The notes beneath the pieces were generated by a model. The model was given only the letters and a program-made list of their open reading frames with translations, did not search any database and had not been told where the DNA came from. 64,000 nt of DNA from Thinopyrum elongatum (Eukaryota; Streptophyta; Magnoliopsida; Poales; Poaceae). Shown piece after piece: positions 57,984 through 64,000 of the stretch (position 1 is the stretch's first letter; every line of letters starts with the position of its first letter). The stretch is taken from NCBI GenBank assembly GCA_011799875.1, contig CM022301.1, positions 212,371,888 through 212,435,887 of the forward strand, given 5' to 3'. The translations under genes were made by a program, and so were the position numbers.

Positions 57984-57998
57984 ACTCCCCCAAGCTTA
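57984..57998 (-). other. polypurine tract of element C
   Basis: The minus strand reads TAAGCTTGGGGGAGT directly before the LTR start. A second copy, AAGCTTGGGGGAGGTGC, lies at 59505-59521 next to the end of the small 3' ORF. Confidence 0.75.
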
Positions 57999-59555
57999 GA
58001 CCTCGCTTGTCCTCAAGCAAAAACCAAAATCGAAAAACAAGTCCACATGCTTAGAGAGAGAGGTGTCGATAAAACAAAATACGGACATAGAAGCATCATG
58101 TATATTATTATAACAATGACAAACTTTATTATAAAACAATTATCACATAACTTTTTATCATAAACTTCTCATGAACAAGTAACCATTCATCACAACATCG
58201 AAGTATAAAGCATAAACTCTATTGAAAACCAACAAACTATGTTCTCAGTCAACTTTGCAACTACAATTCATCATCTTTTCAGGAAGAGTCACGTAATGGA
58301 GCCTTTTGGCAAGTCCACATACTCAACCATCATATAGTCTTCTATGATTGCTAACACTCACCACATACACATGAGCAAAAAGTTTCAATGGACACATAGA
58401 ACGATAGGGGCCTATAGTTTTGCCTCCCAACGTATTCACCTCAAAGGTGATGTCAACAATAATAACTCATGCCCACCCATATCCAGCTGTATATATGTGC
58501 CTAGATCTTTCCTGACCACATGGTGCTGGCCAAAAGAGAAAAATAAAAAGGAATAGAGGGATACTTTGACTCTTGCATAATAGTAAATTCATAAAAGTAA
58601 AAGATAGGCCCTTCGCAGAGGGAAGCAGAGGTTTCCATGCGCTTTTTGGTTGTATGCTCAATCTCTTAGTGCAAAAGAACGTCACGTTATATTGCCCCTT
58701 ATGGTAGCAACCTTTATTATGCAGTCTGTCGCCTTTATTATTTTGCCATCACAAGTTCGTACAACGCTCACTTTTGACTTACACTAAATGATCTAACACA
58801 TTTAGAAGCAATTTTTATTGCCTTATTGCACCGATGACAACTTACTTGAATGATCTTACTCAATCCATAGGTAGGTATAGTGGACTCTCAAAACAAGATT
58901 TGGGTTGAGGGTTTTGGATGCACAAGTAGTATCTCTACTTAGTGCGGAATTTTTGGCTAGCAAAGATGGGGGGCAAGCACCACATGTTAAAGGATCTATG
59001 ACAATATAACTTATATGTGAATATGAACAAACATAAATCATTACGTTGTCTTCCTTGTCCAACGTCAACAATTTTGGCATATAATATTTTGATGGGGGCT
59101 CGCAATCATAAAAGATGTCCAAGATAGTGTATTTTCATGTGAATCTTCTCTTCCCTTATTAATTCTTTCAGGAATTGCATCATTGACCAATGCTATGTTT
59201 GTAAATCTCCAATAAATTTTTCTACTTATACTCTTCCTTATGTGATGTCATTACTTACCATAAGATTAGCATATGATCTTTTTCATTTATTTCCTTTCTT
59301 TTTATTGAACATGAAAGTAAAGAAAACAAAACTCAAACTAAACTTTATTATATATCTTGCACACGATTACAAGGATAGATCACTAAGCAAGCACTTGAAA
59401 ACAAAGGATCGAACTAAACTTTTATTCAACTAAATTGAAAGATAACTAAGGATCGAACTAAGATAAATAAAGGCAAAAGATTGTGATGGTGATACGATAT
59501 CGGGGCACCTCCCCCAAGCTTGGCACAAGCCAAGAGGAGTGCCCATACCCGATAC
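57999..59555 (-). other. untranslated 3' region of element C
   Basis: About 1.5 kb without recognised coding sequence. It shares text with the same region of element A (for example AGATAGGCCCTTCGCAGAGGGAAGCAG at 58601 against 49278, quoted here in part only), showing that A and C have related 3' tails. The second polypurine-like motif marks its 5' edge. Confidence 0.55.
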
Positions 59556-59969
59556 TCAAGTCTCCTTCGATGATGAAGAAGGAGGTGGTGGTGATGATGT
59601 AGTGAAGGGTTCGTCCTTCTCTTTCAGGCTCAAAAGATACTCCAATCTTTGGATGACCCTCCGAAGGGTAATGATGTGCTCTTGCAATAAAATATTTTCA
59701 CAAGTGAGATATTTGTTTTGAACACGACCCGTTTCAATGATCCTAAAGGCTTCAATCTTAGTGGGGGTGAGGTATTCATAGTATGGTTGAAGTATATCTT
59801 CTTCTTCTTCCTCCTCCATGGGCAAGGCCTGCTCTACTGCTGGAGCTTGATCTCCAACAGCTCCCTTGGTCTTGTCCCTCTTGAAAGATTCTTTGGGCTC
59901 TTCTCTCTTCAATTCAATCTTCATCAACCAAGCATTCTCTTCTACGTTGTTAGAGGGGGAAGAAGACAT
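59556..59969 (-). CDS. element C small 3' ORF, acidic helical protein
   Basis: A 137-residue frame from the ATG at 59969 (MSSSPSNNVEENAWLMK); an in-frame ATG at 60044 lies in the presumed leader and close to the TATA box, so I prefer 59969. Features: charged stretch ELKREEPKESFKRDKTK (about 19-35), poly-Glu EEEEEE (about 53-58), PYYEYLTPTKIEAFRIIETG, a helical, probably coiled-coil part NILLQEHIITLRRVIQRLEY (about 93-112), and a Pro/Ser tail SSPPPPSSSS. No known domain, no signal peptide and no membrane segment. It occupies the same place as the ATHILA-ORF1-like frame in element A but is unrelated in sequence. Function unknown. Confidence 0.6.
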   Translation of the reverse strand: MSSSPSNNVEENAWLMKIELKREEPKESFKRDKTKGAVGDQAPAVEQALPMEEEEEEDILQPYYEYLTPTKIEAFRIIETGRVQNKYLTCENILLQEHIITLRRVIQRLEYLLSLKEKDEPFTTSSPPPPSSSSKET

Positions 59970-60039
59970 GATGCTGGCCTTGATGGATCTGACAGAAAAC
60001 AACAAGAAAATAAAACAGAGATTTCTCTGCGATACGGTG

Positions 60040-60300
60040 GTCAATAGGTTCGGGGGATATATAAAGATTTTTTATCTTGGGAAACAAGCAAACGGGAGAA
60101 AGACGGAGTCCAGAAGGTTCCCGAGGTGGGCACAACCCACCTGGGCGCGCCTGGCAAGCCAGGCGCGCCCTGGTGTCTTGTGCCCACCAGGGTTGCCTTC
60201 CTGGTTGTTTCTTATTTGCCTAATTTTTTAATATATTCCAAAACTGACAGAAAATATTTTATTTTGGATTTTTCAGAGTCCGTTTACTTACCGTATCACG
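60040..60300 (-). promoter_or_regulatory. LTR-like segment and TATA box before the small 3' ORF of element C
   Basis: The plus-strand text 60121-60154 (CCGAGGTGGGCACAACCCAC, then CTGGGCGCGCCTGG) nearly repeats the LTR text 57645-57678 (CCGAGGAGGGCACAACCCAC, then CAGGGCGCGCCTGG). To its right both run into AATTTTTTAA/AATTCTTAAATATTCCAAAA text. On the minus strand a TATA box TCTTTATATATCC lies at 60055-60067, about 90 bases before the ATG at 59969. An inverted repeat (arms 60140-60155 and 60158-60173, one mismatch) sits inside. The arrangement is that of a small promoter derived from the LTR; activity is inference. Confidence 0.55.
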
Positions 60301-60313
60301 TACTCCTCTTTTT

Positions 60314-61663
60314 TCACGATTCTGGAGTGTTCCGGAAGGTTTCTTTTATGTGTTCTTCGGGTGTCATGGTTTGGATTATATTGCTTTCAACATTAATGGG
60401 AGTACCTGAGATATAATGCTTTATTCTTTGCCCATTGACAACCTTCGGGTTAGTACCTTCGGCATTATTTATTTTGATAGCTCCAGATCGATAAACCTCC
60501 TCGATAACATAAGGTCCTTCCCATTTGGAGAGAAGTTTTCCTGCAAAGAATCTGAAACGAGAGTTGTACAAAAGAACATATTCTCCAACTTTGAACTCAC
60601 ACTTTTGGATTATTTTATCATGCCATCTTTTAACTTTTTCTTTAAATAACTTGGCATTTTCATAAGCTTGGGTTCTCCATTCATCTAGTGAGCCAATGTC
60701 AAATAGCCTCTTTTCACCGGCAAGTTTGAAATCATAGTTGAGTTCTTTAATTGCCCAATATGCTTTATGTTCTAACTCTAGAGGCAAATGACAAGCTTTT
60801 CCATAAACCATTTTATACGGAGACATACCCATAGGATTTTTATATGCTGTTCGGTAGGCCCAAAGTGCATCGTCCAACTTCTTAGACCAATTCTTTCGGG
60901 ACCTATTAACTGTTTTCTATAATATTAGTTTTATTTCTCTATTGCTAAGTTCAACTTGACCACTAGATTGAGGATGATAGGGTGATGCAATTCTATGGTT
61001 AACATCATATTTAGCAAGCATTTTACGGAAAGCACCATGAATAAAATGTGAACCACCATCAGTCATTAAATATCTAGGGACTCCAAACCTTGGGAAAATA
61101 ACTTCCTTAAGCATTTTAATAGAGGTGTTGTGATAAGCGCTACTAGTTGGAATGGCTTCTACCCACTTAGTAACATAATCAACAGCAACCAAAATATGTG
61201 TATACCCATTAGAGGAAGGAAAAGGTCCCATGTAATCGAAACCCCAAACATCAAATGGTTCAACAACAAGAGAATAATTCATAGGCATTTCCTGACGCTT
61301 ACCAATATTACCAATTCTTTGACATTCATCACAAGATAAAACAAACTTACGGGCATCCTTGAAGAAAGTAGGCCAATAACAACCAGATTGCAATACCTTG
61401 TGAGCAGTTCTATCTCCCGCATGATGCCCTCCATAAGCTTCGGAGTGACATTTTCGTAGGATTTGTTCCTGTTCATGCTCAGGTACACAACGTCTAATAA
61501 TACCATCTACTCCTTCTTTATAAAGATGTGAGTCATCCCAAAAGTAATGTCTTAAATCATAAAAGATTTTTTTTCTTTTGTTGGTATGTGAAACTAGGTG
61601 GTATATATTTAGCAACAATGTAATTAGCACAATCAGCATACCAATGAGTGTGATGGGAAACAT
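60314..61663 (-). pseudogene. element C integrase
   Basis: The N-terminal zinc-binding part reads [19 protein letters not shown] and [12 protein letters not shown] (HHCC). The core has [15 protein letters not shown] (first Asp), [16 protein letters not shown] (second Asp) and [16 protein letters not shown] (Glu), so the DDE triad is preserved. After a TAG-type break at about 60914 the C-terminal part continues in another frame: KLDDALWAYRTAYKNPMG, YKMVYGKACHLPLELEHKAY, KRWHDKIIQK, LLYNSRFRFFAGKLLSKWEG and PYVIEEVY. It stops at 60314. One stop or frameshift separates the halves and another separates this gene from RNase H near 61570. Confidence 0.88.
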
Positions 61664-62160
61664 TTATTGCAGCTAGTTGTTCATCAGGAAAACTATCAAT
61701 AATAGGTTGTGGGTCATCAAGAATATTTTCTAACCTAGACAAGTTATCAGCTACGGGGTTCTCAGCTCCTTTTCTATCTGTGATATGTAAGTCAAATTCT
61801 TGTAGCAAGAGAACCCACCTAATGAGTCTAGGTTTAGCATCTTTGTTTTAAATAAGATATTTAATAGCAACATGATCAGTGTGAACAATCACTTTAGAAT
61901 CAACAATGTAAGATCTGAATTTATCACAAGCAAACACCACTACTAAAAATTCTTTTTCAGTAGTAGCATAATTTCTTTGGGCACTGTCTAGAGTTTTACT
62001 AGCATAATGAATAACATTTAATTTCTTATCAACTCTTTGTCCTAAAACAGCACCAACATCATAATCACTAGCATCACACATAATTTCAAAAGGCAAGTTC
62101 CAATCAGGTGGTTGAACAATAGGTGCAAAAATTAAGGCTTTCTTAAGAGTTTCAAAGGCA
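61557..62160 (-). pseudogene. element C RNase H
   Basis: Minus-strand text LPFEIMCDASDYDVGAVLGQ (first catalytic Asp), KTLDSAQRNYATTEKEFLVV (Glu), DSKVIVHTDHVAIKYLI (Asp), a TAA at 61848, then [20 protein letters not shown] and DNLSRLEN. This is the gypsy RNase H following RT. The stop at 61848 and a frameshift near 62162 break it. Confidence 0.85.
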
Positions 62161-62161
62161 T

Positions 62162-62920
62162 CTACACAATCATCATCAAAAACAAATGGAACATCCTTTC
62201 TAAAAGATTTGTAAGAGGCCTAGAAACTTTAGAGAAGTCTTGAATAAATCTCCTATAGAAACCAGCATGACCGAGAAAACTACGGATACCTTTAATATCT
62301 CTGGGACATGGCATTTTCTCAATTGCATCAACTTTCGCTTTATCCACCTCAATACCTCGTTCAGAAATTTTATGTCCCAAGACAATACCTTCATTGACCA
62401 TAAAGTGGCACTTCTCCCAATTCAAGACAAGATTAGTTTGCTCGCATCTCTGCAAAACTCGATCAAGGTTGCTTAAGCAATCATCAAAAGAAGTTCCGTA
62501 AACGGAAAAATCATCCATGAAAACCTCAACAATCTTTTCACAAAAATCAGAGAATATAGCAGTCATACATCTTTGAAAGGTAGGAGGTGCATTGCATAAA
62601 CCAAAAGGCATACGTCTATAAGCATAAGTTCCAAAAGGACAAGTAAAGGTGATTTTCTCTTGATCAGGTTGTGAAACAGGTATTTGGGAAAAACCAGAAT
62701 ATCCATCGAGAAAACAAAAGTGTTTGTGCTTAGATAATCTTTCTAGAATTTGATCAATGAAAGGCAGAGGGTAATGATCTTTTCTAGTTGCTTTATTTAA
62801 TTTTCTAAAATCAATTACCATTCTATAGCCAGTGACAATTCTTTGTGGAATAAGTTCATTTTTATCATTAGGAACAATAGTAATACCTCCCTTCTTAGGG
62901 ACACAATGAATGGGACTTAC
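62162..62920 (-). pseudogene. element C reverse transcriptase
   Basis: The 219-codon frame 62821-62162, with upstream text to about 62920 in the same frame (SPIHCVPKKGGITIVPNDK), carries MVIDFRKLNKATRKDHYPLP, FCFLDGYSGFSQIPV (motif A, catalytic Asp), FGTYAYRRMPFGLCNAP, FMDDFSVYGTSFDDCL (motif C, F-M-D-D) and GIRSFLGHAGFYRRFI. All standard gypsy RT motifs are present and in order. The frame breaks near 62990 on the 5' side and near 62180 on the 3' side. Confidence 0.9.
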
Positions 62921-63996
62921 CCATCTACTATCAGCTATAGGATAGATTATACCTGCTTCCAGAAGCTTCAGATTTCAGTTCTTACCACTTCTTTCATTTT
63001 AGGATTTAAACGTCGTTGGTGATCAACAACGGGTTTAGCATCAGGTTCCATATTAATCTTGTGCTGACAGAGAGTGGGACTAATGCCCTTAAGATCATCA
63101 AGAGTATATCCAATAGCAGCTCCGTGCTTCTTCAGAATTTTCAATAATCATTCTTCTTCATGTTCTAAAAGGTTAGCACTAATAATAACAAGATATATCT
63201 TTTTCTCATCAAGATAAGCATATTTCAAAGTGTCTGGCAATTGTTTTAATTCAAACACAGGATCACCTTTAGGTGGAGGAGGACCTCCTAGAGTTTCAAT
63301 ATGCAAATTGTGTTTAAGCAGAGGTCGTTGTTCAAATAAAATTTTATCTATCTCATTTCTTTCATGCATATGCATATCATTTTCATGGTCTAGCAAATAT
63401 TGTTCTAGTGGATCAGTAGGAGGCACGGCAATAGAAGCAAGACCAATTATTTCATCCTTAGTAGGCAATTCTTTCTTATGATGTTTTCTATTGAACTTAG
63501 AAAAATTAAACTCATGGGACTCATCACCAAAACTAACACCGACGGTTTATTTCTCACAATCTATTTTAGCATTAACGGTGTTCAAGAAAGGTCTACCAAA
63601 GATAATGGGACAAAAGTCATCTTGCGGGGAACCAAAAACTAAAAAATCAGTAGGATATTTTATTTTCCCACACAAGACTTCAACATCTCTAACAATCCCA
63701 AGTGGTGTGATGGTGTCTCTATTAGCAAGTTTAATAGTAACATCTATGTCTTCTATTTCAGCGGGTGCTATATCATTCATAATTTCTTGATATAAGGTAA
63801 AAGGAATAGAACTCACGCTAGCACCTAAGTCACATAAACCATGATAACAGTGATCTCCTATTTTGACTGAGACAATAGGCATGCCAACAACATGTCTATG
63901 TTTATCTTTCTCATCGGGTTTAGCAATTCTAGCAGCTTCATTACAGAAGTAAATAACATGCCCATCTATATTTTCTACCAGGAGATCTTTAACCAT
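62921..63996 (-). pseudogene. element C protease and protease-RT linker (gag side continues out of the window)
   Basis: The 149-codon frame at 63996-63547 reads CYHGLCDLGASVSSIPFTLY (retropepsin, catalytic Asp in DLGAS) and CPIIFGRPFLNTVNAKIDC. A TAA at 63547 interrupts. The same frame then goes on with HEFNFSKF, ELPTKDEIIGLASIAVPPTD, EQYLLDHENDM and PLLKHNLHIETLGGPPPPKG up to a TGA at 63148, then GAAIGYTLDDLKGISPTLCQ and MEPDAKPVVDHQRRLNPKMK before a frameshift near 62990. The 5' side is cut by the window edge. Confidence 0.87.
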
Positions 63997-64000
63997 AGCA

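Larger units (their letters stand above)
56468..64000 (-). mobile_element. gypsy element C, minus strand, with protease, RT, RNase H, integrase and small 3' ORF
   Basis: 3' LTR 56468-57983, polypurine tract 57984-57998, untranslated region, small 3' ORF (59969-59556), LTR-like segment with TATA box, then integrase, RNase H, RT and protease going right to the window edge. Gag and the 5' LTR lie outside. This gene order (PR-RT-RH-IN, then an extra 3' frame) is that of the Athila lineage of gypsy elements. Pol has several frameshifts, so this copy is inactive, but all catalytic motifs can still be seen. It inserted into the internal end of element B. Confidence 0.88.

Noticed and set aside
1..64000. 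CRISPR arrays, bacterial operons, tRNA or rRNA genes
   Set aside because: Nothing of the kind is visible; the tRNA-like words at 2256 and 22524 are retrotransposon primer binding sites.

Overview
The window reads as intergenic DNA of a large grass genome, most probably a Triticeae species (wheat, Aegilops or barley group). Almost every kilobase belongs to a nested plant retrotransposon or DNA transposon. The Ty3/gypsy LTRs beginning TGATACGTCTCC and the copia LTR beginning TATTGGAAATATGCC are ones I recall as typical of Triticeae repeats (Athila-lineage Sabrina/WHAM/Fatima-like and Angela/BARE1-like). Family names are from memory and should be treated as tentative. I see no rRNA, tRNA or CRISPR, and only one convincing host gene: an OVATE family protein (OFP) on the minus strand at 30878-31900.

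Layout. 1-8862: tandem (LTR-internal-LTR-internal-LTR type) copies of a gypsy element that carries gag and protease but no reverse transcriptase or integrase; it sits inside the pol gene of an Angela-like copia element whose 3' half is 8863-12592. 12593-15240: unassigned DNA with a degenerate purine-rich repeat field. About 15240-22467: 3' part of a CACTA-type DNA transposon with a decayed, exon-duplicated gene, an intronic minisatellite, an array of TGGGCC motifs and a terminus ending in TAGTG. 22468-24155: minus-strand gypsy 5' LTR with its primer binding site, inserted in the LTR of a minus-strand copia element (24156-29235). 29236-32200: small gene island with a GC-rich gene remnant and the OFP gene. 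32200-36100: AT-rich, low-complexity DNA. 36102-40460: minus-strand L1-type LINE. 40461-43212: unassigned, with a copia RT scrap. 43213-45345: plus-strand gypsy 3' end and LTR. 45346-47368: decayed plus-strand copia gag-protease-integrase. 47369-64000: three minus-strand gypsy elements, here called A, B and C, nested so that C interrupts B and B interrupts the gag of A.

The most interesting structure is in A and C. Both have an extra 3' open reading frame between the pol side and the 3' LTR: an ATHILA-ORF1-like protein in A, a small acidic helical protein in C. In both, a segment resembling the element's own LTR promoter region lies directly upstream of that frame. In C this segment ends with a TATA box about 90 bases before the ATG. 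A second polypurine-tract-like motif follows each of these frames. This suggests a separately promoted 3' gene cassette. A and the 675-8862 element lack RT and integrase, while C keeps recognisable, frameshifted versions of both, so a dependent/helper relationship between such families is plausible but not shown here.
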